This document shows positions 52,781-62,308 of a stretch of 64,000 nucleotides of DNA, piece by piece. Numbering within the stretch: the first letter of the stretch is position 1; every line of letters begins with the position of its first letter. The notes below the pieces were generated by a model. It did not search any database. It was not told the origin of the DNA and saw nothing but the letters and a program-made list of their open reading frames with translations. Source of the DNA: Candidatus Tanganyikabacteria bacterium (GTDB taxonomy: Bacteria; Cyanobacteriota; Sericytochromatia; S15B-MN24; VGJW01); assembly GCA_016867265.1 (NCBI GenBank), contig VGJW01000018.1, positions 1 through 64,000 on the forward strand, in the 5' to 3' direction. The translations under genes and the position numbers were made by a program.

Positions 52781-52805
52781 TTCAAGATTTTCAAGAAAAC
52801 TTGAA
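52781..52805. promoter_or_regulatory. 25-bp palindrome, candidate operator of menF and hepS/ubiE operons
   Basis: TTCAAG (52781-52786) and CTTGAA (52800-52805) frame TTTTC/GAAAA arms around a central AA, with one unpaired A at 52787. It is AT-rich in a GC-rich window and sits between the divergent promoters, about 20 bp before the hepS ATG. Adjacent TAGGAT/TACTAT and, on the other strand, TATGAT could be -10 elements. A regulator-binding site is the simplest reading; the GbsR/MarR-like gene nearby is a candidate. Confidence 0.55.
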
Positions 52806-52824
52806 AGAACAGTCGGAGGGGCGC

Positions 52825-53784
52825 ATGAACGCGAGGCGGTATCGTCCCGAGGTCGCGGAAGCTGATGCCGGCGGCCCGGATCGGCTGCGCTCCGCTGCCG
52901 CCCACCTCGAGGGAGAGGGCAAGGCCGTGCGCCGCCAGTGCGTCCGCCTGGTGGGCGAGGCGCTCGGGGCAGGGGCCTCGCTGGAGCCTTCGCTTGAGAC
53001 GCTTGCCGACGCCGTCGAATGGGTTCACCTCGGTTCGCTCATCCACGACGACCTGCTCGATGATGCCGCGACGCGGCGAGGCAAGCCCTCGGTTCACGTC
53101 CGGTGGGATCACAAGGTGGCGGTTTTGGCCGGGGATCTGGTGATCAGCCGGGCGGCGCGGGCGATGGCCGGGCTGGGCCTGCCGATACTCACGGTGCGCC
53201 TCGCCGAGGTCCTCGGGGATCTGTGTGAGGGGGAGCTGGTGCAGGACGACCAGCGCTGGGATGCCGGCGTGGACCGGGATGCGTACCTGGAGCGGATTCG
53301 TCTGAAGACCTCCGGACCCTTCGAACTGGCCTGCGAAGGCGCGGCCATCCTGTCGGGAGCGCCGACCGAGATCACGGCTGCGTGCCGACGGCTGGGGTTC
53401 CACCTTGGCCGCCTCTTCCAGATGGTGGATGACGTGCTCGATTACGGTGTCACGTCGGAGGCCCTTGCCAAGCCTGCGGGACGGGACCTGGCGGACGGTT
53501 TGCTTACCTTGCCTGCGTTGGCCGTCATCGAGGACGAGGTGCTCGGTGCCTCGCTGCGGCGCAAGATGGAGGAAGGCCGGTTTCCGGAAATGGCCGACGT
53601 GGTGTCCGCGCTCGTGCACCCGCGGGTCGTGGCGCGGGTCGAGGCCGCCCTTGCCGTCGAGGCCGAGGGCGTCCACCAGGCGCTGCACGGTCTGCCCGAC
53701 GGAGCGGCGCGCGATGCGCTGGTCCGTCTCGTGAGCGACCTCGGCCAACGGGCCGAGCGGGCTTGCCGGGCCTTGGCCGCATGA
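52825..53784 (+). CDS. Polyprenyl diphosphate synthase (menaquinone side chain)
   Basis: 319 aa; GGAGG precedes the ATG. Two intact Asp-rich motifs: HDDLLDDAATRRGKPS (about 73-88) and QMVDDVLDY (about 200), plus GDLVISRA and KTSGPFELAC. It elongates FPP/GPP with IPP; the context (divergent from men operon, coupled to ubiE) points to the menaquinone chain. Chain length cannot be read from sequence by eye. Confidence 0.92.
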   Translation: MNARRYRPEVAEADAGGPDRLRSAAAHLEGEGKAVRRQCVRLVGEALGAGASLEPSLETLADAVEWVHLGSLIHDDLLDDAATRRGKPSVHVRWDHKVAVLAGDLVISRAARAMAGLGLPILTVRLAEVLGDLCEGELVQDDQRWDAGVDRDAYLERIRLKTSGPFELACEGAAILSGAPTEITAACRRLGFHLGRLFQMVDDVLDYGVTSEALAKPAGRDLADGLLTLPALAVIEDEVLGASLRRKMEEGRFPEMADVVSALVHPRVVARVEAALAVEAEGVHQALHGLPDGAARDALVRLVSDLGQRAERACRALAA

Positions 53785-54521
53785 CCGCCGTGCCTGATTT
53801 GGCTGAGTCCCGGACGCCCGATGGTGTCTCCCGGATGTTCGACGGGATCGCCGCCCGGTATGACCGGATCAACGACCTGATGACCGGAGGGATGCACCGC
53901 CTCTGGAAGCGCAAGCTGGTAGCGGTGCTCGGCCTGCGGCAAGGCGACAGGGTTCTGGACCTGTGCTCCGGCACGGGCGATCTGGCCCTTCTCGAGGCGA
54001 CGGTGACAGGTGCGGGCGGGGAGGTTGTCGGCCTCGACTTCTCGGACCGGATGCTCGGCGTCGCGCGGACCCGGTCCGTCCCGGCCGGAGCGCCCGTCTC
54101 GTGGGTTCTCGGCGACGCCACGCGGCTGAACTGGCCGGATGCCTCGTTCCGCGCAGTCTCGGTTGGCTTCGGCCTGCGCAACGTCGAGGATCTTGGTGCG
54201 GCGCTTGCAGAGGCCTACAGGGTGCTCGAGCCAGGGGGGTGCTTCGCCTCGCTGGATCTGGGCAAGCCCCGCTCCCGTATCCTGCGCCTGTTGACCGCGA
54301 TTCACGCGTCCTTCATCGCCCCTTGGCTCGCGTGGCTGGCCGGTGGGGACAGGGCCGCCTATGCCTATCTGCCCCGGTCCAATCGCCACTTCCCGGATCA
54401 GCGAGAATTGGCCCGCCGGCTGGAAATCAGCGGCTTTGCCGAAGTCACGGTGCAGGACCTTGGCTTGGGAGCCGTGGCCCTCGTCAGCGGCCGGAAGCCG
54501 GTGGCTGGTTCTTCCGCCTGA
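53781..54521 (+). CDS. ubiE: Demethylmenaquinone methyltransferase
   Basis: 246 aa; ATG overlaps the hepS stop (ATGA). Class I SAM methyltransferase: RVLDLCSGTGDLALLEA, GLDFSDRMLGVAR and GFGLRNVEDLG, the UbiE/MenG signatures, with N-terminal MFDGIAARYDRINDLMT. It performs the last step of menaquinone synthesis. Overlaps by 38 nt the 3' end of the convergent regulator gene. Confidence 0.94.
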   Translation: MTAVPDLAESRTPDGVSRMFDGIAARYDRINDLMTGGMHRLWKRKLVAVLGLRQGDRVLDLCSGTGDLALLEATVTGAGGEVVGLDFSDRMLGVARTRSVPAGAPVSWVLGDATRLNWPDASFRAVSVGFGLRNVEDLGAALAEAYRVLEPGGCFASLDLGKPRSRILRLLTAIHASFIAPWLAWLAGGDRAAYAYLPRSNRHFPDQRELARRLEISGFAEVTVQDLGLGAVALVSGRKPVAGSSA

Positions 54522-55071
54522 GAATGCGGCTGAAACCCATGCCCAGCTGAATCTGGCGCAGCCGGCTGATGTCAAGCGTGCCCAAGTCCAGGAAACGGTC
54601 AAGCAGGTCGGAACCTACCTCGCCCAGCGAGACCAGTTCGTCCAGGCGTTCCCGTGCACGGCGCGTGCGCTCGTCCGTGGTACCCGCAGCGAGCAACCCC
54701 CGCGCGTCGCGCAGGTCGTCGAGGGCCATCTGCAGGCAGAACAGTTCGCGCTCCCGCAGTACCTTGGCGACGGCACGCCAGATGTCCGGTTCCGCCTTGT
54801 AATGCTCTCGTCGGGTTCGCGGCTGGGTCACCCGCGTGACGACGCCCCAGCGGATGAGCTCGTGGAGGGTCATGCTGACGAGTCCGCTGCTGATGCCCAT
54901 GCGGGCCCGGATTTCCTGGGCATCGAGCGGGGCATCGGCCAGATACAGGACGGTCCACATCACGCCGTGGACCCGCTTGAAGCCCCAGAGCTCCATCAGG
55001 GAACCGATGGCCTGCCCTGCCTGCAGGGTTGCGTCGCCGGCCTCGGGAGGCAGCCTCGGGTCGTCGTTCAT
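54484..55071 (-). CDS. GbsR/MarR-type transcriptional regulator
   Basis: 195 aa from ATG 55071. N-terminal winged helix-turn-helix (ELWGFKRVHGVMWTVLYLADAPLDAQEI, then MGISSGLVSMTLHELIRWGVV and the wing TRVTQPRTRREHY); the C-terminal half is a helical effector/dimer region (about 100-195). GbsR-family proteins repress neighbouring genes, here plausibly ubiE, hepS or men; divergent from maf by 24 bp. Confidence 0.8.
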   Translation of the reverse strand: MNDDPRLPPEAGDATLQAGQAIGSLMELWGFKRVHGVMWTVLYLADAPLDAQEIRARMGISSGLVSMTLHELIRWGVVTRVTQPRTRREHYKAEPDIWRAVAKVLRERELFCLQMALDDLRDARGLLAAGTTDERTRRARERLDELVSLGEVGSDLLDRFLDLGTLDISRLRQIQLGMGFSRILRRKNQPPASGR

Positions 55072-55095
55072 CGCTCCGCAGCGTAGCATGGGGCC

Positions 55096-55659
55096 ATGTG
55101 GGTTCTCGCTTCCTCATCCCCGCGCCGTCAGGCCCTGTTGCAACAGATCGGCGCGCCCTTCGCGGTGGATGTGCCCCGCGACGTCGACGAGACGGTGCAT
55201 CCGCTCGAGTCGGGTGCACTGGCCGCCGAGCGGCTGGCGCGCGCCAAGGCCGAGGAGGTGGCCACCCGACATCCGGGGGCATGGGTCATCGCGGCCGACA
55301 CGCTGGTCTGCCTAGGGGAGCGCATCCTCGGCAAGCCTGCCGATGCCGCTGAGGCCGTCCGGATGCTCGAGGCGATGTCCGGACGCGCCCACGTGGTGGT
55401 CACGGGCGTCGCCGTGATTCATCCCGGCGGCATCGACGTCGAGGTCGACACGACGGAGGTCCAGTTCCGCCCGCTGGACCGTACCGAGATCGAGGCCTAC
55501 GTCGCCACCGGCGAGCCTCTCGACAAGGCCGGGTCCTACGGCCTTCAGGGTCGTGGCGTCCTGTTCGTCGAGGGTATCCGGGGCGACCATACCAATGTCA
55601 TCGGCTTGCCGCTAGGGCGGCTGGGCCTTATGCTTCAGCGATTAGGACGACCGCTCTGA
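55096..55659 (+). CDS. maf: Maf-family nucleotide pyrophosphatase
   Basis: 187 aa. LASSSPRRQALL (phosphate-binding), DVDETVHP, VIAADTLVCLGERILGKP and LDKAGSYGLQGRG are the Maf signatures. It hydrolyses dTTP/UTP or modified nucleotides, probably house-cleaning, and in other species sits next to mre genes, as here. Confidence 0.93.
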   Translation: MWVLASSSPRRQALLQQIGAPFAVDVPRDVDETVHPLESGALAAERLARAKAEEVATRHPGAWVIAADTLVCLGERILGKPADAAEAVRMLEAMSGRAHVVVTGVAVIHPGGIDVEVDTTEVQFRPLDRTEIEAYVATGEPLDKAGSYGLQGRGVLFVEGIRGDHTNVIGLPLGRLGLMLQRLGRPL

Positions 55660-55707
55660 GGGGGGGCGGTAGGCCGTCCCGAAGCCCCCTCCTGTCAGGA
55701 ACCGACC

Positions 55708-56736
55708 TTGTTCAACCAGCTTTTCAGCCGTTTCAGCCGCGACATGGGCATTGACCTTGGCACGGCCAACACCCTCGTCTTCGTGCGCGGCAAGGGCATC
55801 GTCCTGCGCGAGCCCAGCGTCGTCACCGTTTCGCACAACCAGCGCAACTTCGTCCACGCCGTGGGCGAGGAGGCCAAGCAGATGCTGGGTCGTACGCCCG
55901 GCAACATCGTGCCCATCCGCCCCCTGATGGACGGCGTCATCGCCGACTTTGACGCGGCCGAGACGATGCTCAAGCACTTCATCCGCAAGGCATCTGATCG
56001 CCAGGCCTTCTCGCGGCCCCGCATGGTCATCGGCATTCCGTCCGGCGTCACGGGCGTCGAACGTCGCGCGGTGCAGGACGCGGCCTACCAGGCCGGCGCC
56101 CGCGAGGTCTACCTGATCGAGGAGCCTATGGCCGCTGCCATCGGGGCCGGCTTGCCGGTCGAGGAGCCCACGGGTTCGATGATCGTCGACATCGGCGGCG
56201 GCACCACCGAGGTCGCCGTGATTTCGCTGGGCGGCATCGTTGTCTCGAAGTCCGTGCGCGTAGCCGGTGACGAGTTGACGGACTCCATCGCGACCTATCT
56301 GCGCAAGGTCCACAACCTGTCCATCGGCGAGCGCACCGCCGAGGAAATCAAGATTCGCCTCGGGTCTGCCTACCCCACGGGTGAAGACCAGGAGATGGAA
56401 GTCCGTGGCCTCTACAACCTGACGGGCCTGCCTCGCACTGTCACCATCACGACCTCCGAGGTGCGCGAGGCCATCCAGGAGCCCGTGTCGGCCATCGTCG
56501 ACGCCGTTCGCTTCACGCTCGAGAAGACGCCGCCCGAGCTGGCTGCGGACATCATCGATCGCGGCATCGTGCTCGCGGGTGGCGGTGCCCTGCTGCAGGG
56601 CCTCGACCAGCTGATCAGCAGCCGCACGGAGATGCCGGTCCACATTGCGGACGACCCGTTGTCCTGCGTGGTCATGGGCACCGGTCGCGTGCTCGAGCAG
56701 TTCCCGAAGCTGAAGCGCGTGGTCGGCACGGCCTGA
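55708..56736 (+). CDS. mreB: Rod-shape actin-like protein MreB
   Basis: 342 aa, TTG start ([24 protein letters not shown]). Actin-fold phosphate-1 motif DLGTANTLV, connect-1, phosphate-2 motif [13 protein letters not shown] and adenosine-motif [11 protein letters not shown] are intact. N-terminal amphipathic stretch for membrane binding. Directs lateral wall synthesis with MreCD/PBP2/RodA, all encoded downstream. Confidence 0.97.
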   Translation: MFNQLFSRFSRDMGIDLGTANTLVFVRGKGIVLREPSVVTVSHNQRNFVHAVGEEAKQMLGRTPGNIVPIRPLMDGVIADFDAAETMLKHFIRKASDRQAFSRPRMVIGIPSGVTGVERRAVQDAAYQAGAREVYLIEEPMAAAIGAGLPVEEPTGSMIVDIGGGTTEVAVISLGGIVVSKSVRVAGDELTDSIATYLRKVHNLSIGERTAEEIKIRLGSAYPTGEDQEMEVRGLYNLTGLPRTVTITTSEVREAIQEPVSAIVDAVRFTLEKTPPELAADIIDRGIVLAGGGALLQGLDQLISSRTEMPVHIADDPLSCVVMGTGRVLEQFPKLKRVVGTA

Positions 56737-56767
56737 TCGACCGGGTTCCGCCGGCGTTTCCACATCC

Positions 56768-57577
56768 GTGTTCTCCTTCCTGCGTCGCCTGCCTTGGCTC
56801 GAGGTCCTGCTCGTGGCCGGCCTCATGCTGGGCGCCGGACTGACCAGTTGGGCCGGCGGACGCAGCACCTTGCTGCCCGAGGCCTTCAAGCCTCTCCTTG
56901 CCGGTGCGACTTCGGTAGCGGGCGGCGTGCGCGGCGGAGCGGGCTTCGTACGGGATCTCGAAGTCCTGCGTACGGAGAACGCGTCCTTGTCCGTCGAGAA
57001 CGTTCGCCTGCGGTCCGAGCTGGCGCGGTTGGCGGATGTCGAGCATGAGCTGGAGCGACTGCGGCGCCTGCTGAGCCTGGAGGGCCAGATGCAAGGCGTT
57101 GGCCGGGCTGCACGGGTCATCGGCCGTTCCCCGGACAACTGGCACGCGCGCGTCTACCTCGACCGGGGCGCGCGGGACGGCGTGGCCCTCGATGCCATCG
57201 TGATGGCCTCGGGTGGCGTCGTGGGGCGCATCATGGCTGTCGGCCCCGGCACCAGCGAGGTCTCCCTCGTCACCGATCCGGGGAACCAGGTCGGTTGCCT
57301 CGATCAGCGTTCTCGCTCGGCCGCCATCCTGGTCGGTACCGGTGAACAGGTGCTCGAGCTGCGCTACATGCAACAACAGGTGGACTTCCGCATGGGGGAC
57401 CTGTTGCTGACCAGCGGCTATGGTGGCGTCTACCCCAAGGGTCTGCCTCTGGGCCGGGTTGCGCGGGTCATCCGCCAGCCCAATGCCATCGTGCCGCAAG
57501 TCCAGGTCGTGCCGGAGGTCGCCTTGGACGAGGTCGAGGAGGTTCTGGTCCTCGACCCGCTGGCGGGACCCCTCTGA
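56768..57577 (+). CDS. mreC: Rod-shape protein MreC
   Basis: 269 aa, GTG start. One TM helix (about 12-30), coiled coil (about 62-100: LRTENASLSVENVRLRSELARL), then the MreC beta domain (VIGRSPDNWHARVYLDRGARDGV; GGVVGRIMAVGPGTSEVSL). Its stop overlaps the mreD ATG. It bridges MreB and PBP2. Confidence 0.94.
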   Translation: MFSFLRRLPWLEVLLVAGLMLGAGLTSWAGGRSTLLPEAFKPLLAGATSVAGGVRGGAGFVRDLEVLRTENASLSVENVRLRSELARLADVEHELERLRRLLSLEGQMQGVGRAARVIGRSPDNWHARVYLDRGARDGVALDAIVMASGGVVGRIMAVGPGTSEVSLVTDPGNQVGCLDQRSRSAAILVGTGEQVLELRYMQQQVDFRMGDLLLTSGYGGVYPKGLPLGRVARVIRQPNAIVPQVQVVPEVALDEVEEVLVLDPLAGPL

Positions 57578-58113
57578 TGGCAGCCCGCATCCCCCCGGCC
57601 ACGCGTGACCCGCTGGTGCGCGAGGGCGGTGTCTGGGCCTGGATGACGGGCATCGGCCTGCTGGTGGTCGCCGGTATCATCCAGTCCTCGGACCTCGCGG
57701 TCTGGGGTGGGGTGCGGGTCGACCTGACGCTGGTACTCGCGGTCTCGTGGGGCCTGGTCTCGGGTCCGCGGGGCGGGTTTGCCTATGGAGTCGTGTCCGG
57801 ACTCGTCGCGGACCTGCTCGTGGGCCAGTCGATCATGTACACCCTGTTGCGGGCCTTGCTGGGCGTCGTGGCCGGCTTGGCGAGGCCCATGCTCAATGTG
57901 CATCAGCCCATGGTCATCCTGCCCCTGTTGCTGCTGGCCTCCATGATTCAGGATTTGGCTGTCGTCGCCTGGCTCGGGTCGTGGACGCGCTGGGCGGCGC
58001 TGTGGCCGTGGCGCATTGCTGCCGACCTGCTCGTCGCGGTCCCGGTCTTCCTGGTCGTCCGGCGCCTTTGGGCGCCCGCCGGCAACTGGGCCATGGGGGG
58101 ACGGCGGGGATGA
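57577..58113 (+). CDS. mreD: Rod-shape protein MreD
   Basis: 178 aa, five TM helices, no catalytic residues. ARG/GLVSGPRGGFAYGVVSGLVADLLVG is the conserved MreD loop. ATG overlaps the mreC TGA and its own TGA overlaps the PBP2 ATG, so mreC-mreD-mrdA are translationally coupled. Confidence 0.9.
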   Translation: MAARIPPATRDPLVREGGVWAWMTGIGLLVVAGIIQSSDLAVWGGVRVDLTLVLAVSWGLVSGPRGGFAYGVVSGLVADLLVGQSIMYTLLRALLGVVAGLARPMLNVHQPMVILPLLLLASMIQDLAVVAWLGSWTRWAALWPWRIAADLLVAVPVFLVVRRLWAPAGNWAMGGRRG

Positions 58114-60008
58114 TGGACGCCGGGCAGAGCCCTAGTCGCGCGCGTACGCTGATGCTGGGTGCGGCGCTTGCCTTGGGTTGGCTGGCCGTGCTGGGTCGCC
58201 TCGGCCAGTTGCAGATCGTCGGCGGGGCCGACTTTCGCGAGCGAGCGGAGGGCAATCGCCTGCGGGTCATCCTCGAGCCTGCTCCGAGGGGCCTCGTGCG
58301 GGACCGCAACGGCGAGGTGTTGGCGACCAACCGCCTCTCCTACTCGGTGACGCTCTACCCCATCAAGCTGACGCGCCAGACCACCGAGGAAGTCATCCGA
58401 CGTCTCGGCAAGCTGCTGGGAGTGCCTGCCGACGAGATTCGCCAGAAGTGGCGCCGTGCCGTCAGCCTGCCGGTCCGCGTGAAGACCGACGTGGACGATA
58501 GGACGATGGCCATCGTGGCCGAGAACCAGGCACGCCTGCCGGGGGTCTCGATCGATCCCATCACCGTGCGCCACTATCCCCGGGGCCAGATGGCCAGCCA
58601 CTTGCTGGGCCATACGGGTGAAGTCACGGACCGCGAGCTCGAGGTCCTGGGCGAGGGGTACCGCCAAGGGGACATCATCGGCAAGACGGGTCTCGAGCGG
58701 GTCTTCGACGGCACGCTCAGGGGTGAGCCCGGCAAGCAGCAGGTCGAGGTCGACGCCCGGGGCCGGGCCATCCGCACGCTTGCCGAGGTCAGCCCGATAC
58801 CCGGCAAGGATGTCACGCTGGCCCTCGACGGCAACCTGCAGGCGCTGGCCGAGCGCGAGCTGCAGGGCAAGCTGGGTGCCATCGTCTGCCTGGATCCCCG
58901 CAACGGCGAGATTCTGGCGCTCGCCAGCGCGCCGGCCTTCAACCCCAATATCTTTGCCGGCCGTCTGCGTCCCGAGGACTGGAAGGCCGTCAATGCGCCC
59001 ACCCGGCCCTTGTTGAACCGGGCCATATCCTCAGCCTATCCACCAGGAAGCACTTTCAAGATCGTGACTTCCGTGGCGGCCCTCGAGGCCGGCATTGTCA
59101 AGGCTACGACCCGGTTCTGGAGCTCGGGCGAGTTCGTGCTGGGCAATCGGGTCTTCAGGGACTGGAAGGCCGGTGGCTTTGGCGACGTCAACTTCACGGA
59201 CGCGATGATCCACTCCATCGACACGGTCTACTACGAGTTGGGCCTGAAGCTGGGCGTGGATCGCATTGCCGCGCGCGCCCGCCAGATGGGCCTCGGACAG
59301 CGCACCGGCATCCTGCTTCCGGGCGAGGCCACGGGTATCGTTCCCGACGGGGCGTGGAAGCGGGCCAACTTCGGCCAGCGCTGGAGCAAGGGCGACTCCG
59401 TCAACATGTCCATCGGTCAGGGCTTTCTCACCACGACGCCTTTGCAATTGGCCGTGATGCTCTCGACCGTCGCCAACGGGGGCCGGGTGGTGCGGCCCAA
59501 GCTGCTGCGGCCCGCCGCACCCGAGGAGTCGGAAGACCCCGGGCAGGTGCCGGCGTGGCGTCCCGAGACATGGCAGTACCTGCGCCACAGCCTGCGTCGC
59601 GTGGTCGAAGCGGGTACCGGGGCTGCGGCCTTCATTCCCGGCAAGACCAGCGCGGGCAAGACGGGCTCGGCCGAGGCCGTGAAGGGCCAGAAGACCCACT
59701 CCTGGTTCGTGGGCTACACGCCGGCCGATCAGCCGCGCCTCGTCGTGGTGGTCTTTGCCGAGAAGGCCGGGCACGGCGGGTCGGTCTCGGCTCCGATTGC
59801 CGGCAAGTTGTTCCGGCAATTCCATGGCCTGCCCGTGGATCCTCAGGCCTCGGGCTCCGCGACCGCTTCCGTGCCGGCCTCGGGGTCTCTGGTGGCGGGG
59901 GCGCAGCCCGGTGCTGCGGCCCTTCGCAAGGTACCGATCGAGGTTCCCCCTCCCCCTCCCCCTCTCCCTTCTCCTCCGCCGACCCAACCCGGCGGCGATG
60001 CACGGTAG
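58110..60008 (+). CDS. mrdA: Penicillin-binding protein 2 (transpeptidase)
   Basis: 632 aa. One TM near the N-terminus, dimerisation domain (RGLVRDRNGEVLATN), then transpeptidase: SxxK in YPPGSTFKI, SxD in MIHSIDTVYYELG, and KTG in AGKTGSAE (all present). It cross-links peptidoglycan for elongation with RodA. The C-terminus carries a PPPPPPLPSPPPTQPGG tail of about 20 residues, unusual for PBP2. Confidence 0.95.
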   Translation: MMDAGQSPSRARTLMLGAALALGWLAVLGRLGQLQIVGGADFRERAEGNRLRVILEPAPRGLVRDRNGEVLATNRLSYSVTLYPIKLTRQTTEEVIRRLGKLLGVPADEIRQKWRRAVSLPVRVKTDVDDRTMAIVAENQARLPGVSIDPITVRHYPRGQMASHLLGHTGEVTDRELEVLGEGYRQGDIIGKTGLERVFDGTLRGEPGKQQVEVDARGRAIRTLAEVSPIPGKDVTLALDGNLQALAERELQGKLGAIVCLDPRNGEILALASAPAFNPNIFAGRLRPEDWKAVNAPTRPLLNRAISSAYPPGSTFKIVTSVAALEAGIVKATTRFWSSGEFVLGNRVFRDWKAGGFGDVNFTDAMIHSIDTVYYELGLKLGVDRIAARARQMGLGQRTGILLPGEATGIVPDGAWKRANFGQRWSKGDSVNMSIGQGFLTTTPLQLAVMLSTVANGGRVVRPKLLRPAAPEESEDPGQVPAWRPETWQYLRHSLRRVVEAGTGAAAFIPGKTSAGKTGSAEAVKGQKTHSWFVGYTPADQPRLVVVVFAEKAGHGGSVSAPIAGKLFRQFHGLPVDPQASGSATASVPASGSLVAGAQPGAAALRKVPIEVPPPPPPLPSPPPTQPGGDAR

Positions 60009-60017
60009 AATGGCGCC

Positions 60018-60872
60018 ATGTTCAAGCGTCAGAGGAAGGCCCCCCGTTCCGTAACGGTCGAGCACGCGCCGGATGAAGCGTTGTCCGTGCCGGCCCTGTC
60101 CGAGCCTGCCGTCGAATCCGGTCCTGCGGTCGGTGCCGAGCCTGCCGTAGAGCCCGTGGTCGTGGCTGCCGTGGCCGAGGTTGTCGCTGCCGCCGAGCAG
60201 GCGACCTCCCTGTTGCGCCTCAAGGGGTGGCGGGGTGGCTTGCTGCTGCACCTGGATGCCGATGCGCCCTGGGACGACGTGCTGGCCGCCCTCTACGACA
60301 AGCTGGACGCCGTTCGGGACTTCTGGGCGGGGGCGACGTGCACCCTCGACCTTGGAATGCGTGCTGGCTGCCCGGATGGCTTGGGTCTCCTGCCGGCCCA
60401 ACTCGAGGAACGCTACGGCCTGACGGTCGTGGCTGTCGCGGCTGCGCACCCCGAGGTGCGTGAGGCGATTGGCGTCGCGGGGCTCGAAGCCCTCGCCGAA
60501 TTGGAGCCCGCCGTCGTCCGGTCCGAGCCCGAGGTCCCGTCGCCCCCGGTCCCCAAGTACGTCAAGGGCACGGTACGGTCCGGCCAGGTGCTGGAGGCAG
60601 ACGGCCACTTGATCATCATGGGCGATGTGAACGCCGGGGCCGAGTTGCGCGCGGGCGGCGACATCATGGTCTTCGGGACGCTGCGCGGGATGGCCCACGC
60701 CGGGGCTGCGGGCGAGCGGGGTGCCGTCATCGTGGCGCTCAACCTGCGCCCGACGCAGTTGCGTATCGCCGACCTGATCGCGCGGGCGCCTGACGGTGGC
60801 CAGCCGCCCCTGTCCAAGCATCCCGAGCGGGCCGAGGTGCGCGGCCAGGAAATCCATATCCTCTCCATGTAG
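60018..60872 (+). CDS. minC: Septum-site inhibitor MinC
   Basis: 284 aa, starting 10 nt after mrdA. A low-complexity Ala/Glu/Pro N-terminal extension (about 1-62), MinC N domain (about 64-150) and C domain (about 180-284) with the beta-helix GDVNAGAELRAGGDIMVFG and LRGMAHAGAAGERG. It blocks FtsZ assembly away from midcell with MinD. Confidence 0.9.
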   Translation: MFKRQRKAPRSVTVEHAPDEALSVPALSEPAVESGPAVGAEPAVEPVVVAAVAEVVAAAEQATSLLRLKGWRGGLLLHLDADAPWDDVLAALYDKLDAVRDFWAGATCTLDLGMRAGCPDGLGLLPAQLEERYGLTVVAVAAAHPEVREAIGVAGLEALAELEPAVVRSEPEVPSPPVPKYVKGTVRSGQVLEADGHLIIMGDVNAGAELRAGGDIMVFGTLRGMAHAGAAGERGAVIVALNLRPTQLRIADLIARAPDGGQPPLSKHPERAEVRGQEIHILSM

Positions 60873-60960
60873 CGCCCACCGCGCCCCGGAGGGGCCTCCG
60901 TGCTGCTAACATGGCCATGTCTGTTCGGGCGGGAGTCCGCCCTTTCTGGAGGCGTACAGG

Positions 60961-61764
60961 ATGGCCACGGGACGTGTAATCGTCGTGACCTCGGGCAAGG
61001 GTGGCGTGGGCAAGACCACGACCACGGCGAACCTGGGCATGGCGCTGGCAACGATGGGCGAGAAGGTTGCCCTTATCGACGCCGACATCGGCCTTCGCAA
61101 TCTGGACCTGATCCTGGGTCTCGAGAACCGCATCGTCTATGACATCGTCGATGTCGTCGAGAAGCGCTGCAAGCTGCGCCAGGCGCTCATCAAGGACAAG
61201 CGGATGCCCAATCTGGTGCTGCTGCCTGCCGCACAGACGCGCGACAAGTCAGCCGTGACGCCCGAGCAGATGAAGGAACTCATCGCCGACCTGCAGTCGG
61301 ATGGTTTCGGGTTCATCCTGATCGACTGCCCCGCAGGTATCGAGCAGGGATTCCGCAACGCGACGGCTGGGGCTACCGAGGCCGTCATCGTGACCAATCC
61401 CGAGGTCTCGGCCGTGCGCGATGCCGATCGCATCGTGGGTCTGCTCGAGGCCGCCGAGCTGCGCAACCCGTCGCTTATCGTCAATCGTCTTCGGCCGCAT
61501 CTGGTCAAGAACGAGACGATGATGTCCGTCGAGGACGTGCAGGAAATCCTCAACATCAAGTTGCTGGGCATCGTGCCCGACGACGAGGCCATCATCAACT
61601 CGTCGAACCGCGGCGAACCCGTCAGCCTGCACGAGGCGGCCAAGTCCGGCCAGGCTTACCGCAACATCGCGCGGCGGCTGCGGGGCGAGGATGTCCCGTT
61701 CCTGCAGTTCGACGAAGGCGGCCTGATGGGTCGCCTCCGCCGTTTCCTGACGGGCGTCCGGTAA
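60961..61764 (+). CDS. minD: Septum-site ATPase MinD
   Basis: 267 aa. Deviant Walker A KGGVGKTT (about 11-18), switch DADIGLRNLD, and Walker B LIDCPAGIE. A C-terminal amphipathic helix (LMGRLRRFLTGVR) is the membrane-targeting sequence. It activates MinC and binds MinE. Confidence 0.96.
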   Translation: MATGRVIVVTSGKGGVGKTTTTANLGMALATMGEKVALIDADIGLRNLDLILGLENRIVYDIVDVVEKRCKLRQALIKDKRMPNLVLLPAAQTRDKSAVTPEQMKELIADLQSDGFGFILIDCPAGIEQGFRNATAGATEAVIVTNPEVSAVRDADRIVGLLEAAELRNPSLIVNRLRPHLVKNETMMSVEDVQEILNIKLLGIVPDDEAIINSSNRGEPVSLHEAAKSGQAYRNIARRLRGEDVPFLQFDEGGLMGRLRRFLTGVR

Positions 61765-61782
61765 CCAAGGAGAAGCATCGCC

Positions 61783-62298
61783 ATGTTCGCATTCCTCGAT
61801 CGCTTCCTCAGTCGTTCGGAAGCCAGCAGGGACACAGCCAAGAATCGCCTGAAGCTGGTTCTGATGCAGGATCGGTCCGTCATTCCGCCTGCAGTGCTCG
61901 AGCGCATTCGCACCGAAGTCCTCGCCGTCCTGCATCGGTACGTCGAGATCGATCAAGGTGCCCTCGAACTCAACCTCGACCGCAGCGAGGGCTCCGTGGC
62001 CCTGCTGGCGAGCGTGCCCATCGTCCGGGTCCGTGAGGATGCGACGCAGTTGCTTGCCGACGCCGTCGCTGCCGATGCAGCGGCAGCGACGGCCGTGCCT
62101 TCGGAGGGCGCGCCTGCCGAGGCTGCTTCCGCCGGCGCGGACGCCGATTCGGTCATCGAGGCTGTGGCCACCGGTCTGGCCGGGGCGTTGTCGGAGACTG
62201 CTGCCGATGCCCAAGTCGGAACTGAGGCCACGGCTGGCGAAGCCGAGGCCGACGATGCATCGCTTGCCCGCCCCGCCGGCGAAGCAGCCCTGACCTGA
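61783..62298 (+). CDS. minE: Topological specificity factor MinE, with long C-terminal extension
   Basis: 171 aa. The first about 83 residues are a normal MinE: membrane-binding FAFLDRFLSRSEAS, anti-MinCD segment AKNRLKLVLMQDRSVI and the beta-strand/helix dimer domain ending ASVPIVRVRE. The remaining about 85 residues are Ala/Glu/Asp-rich and probably disordered, roughly doubling the usual length (about 85-90 aa). Follows minD by 18 nt; it drives MinCD dynamics. Confidence 0.92.
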   Translation: MFAFLDRFLSRSEASRDTAKNRLKLVLMQDRSVIPPAVLERIRTEVLAVLHRYVEIDQGALELNLDRSEGSVALLASVPIVRVREDATQLLADAVAADAAAATAVPSEGAPAEAASAGADADSVIEAVATGLAGALSETAADAQVGTEATAGEAEADDASLARPAGEAALT

Positions 62299-62308
62299 CG
62301 GGGCTGCC

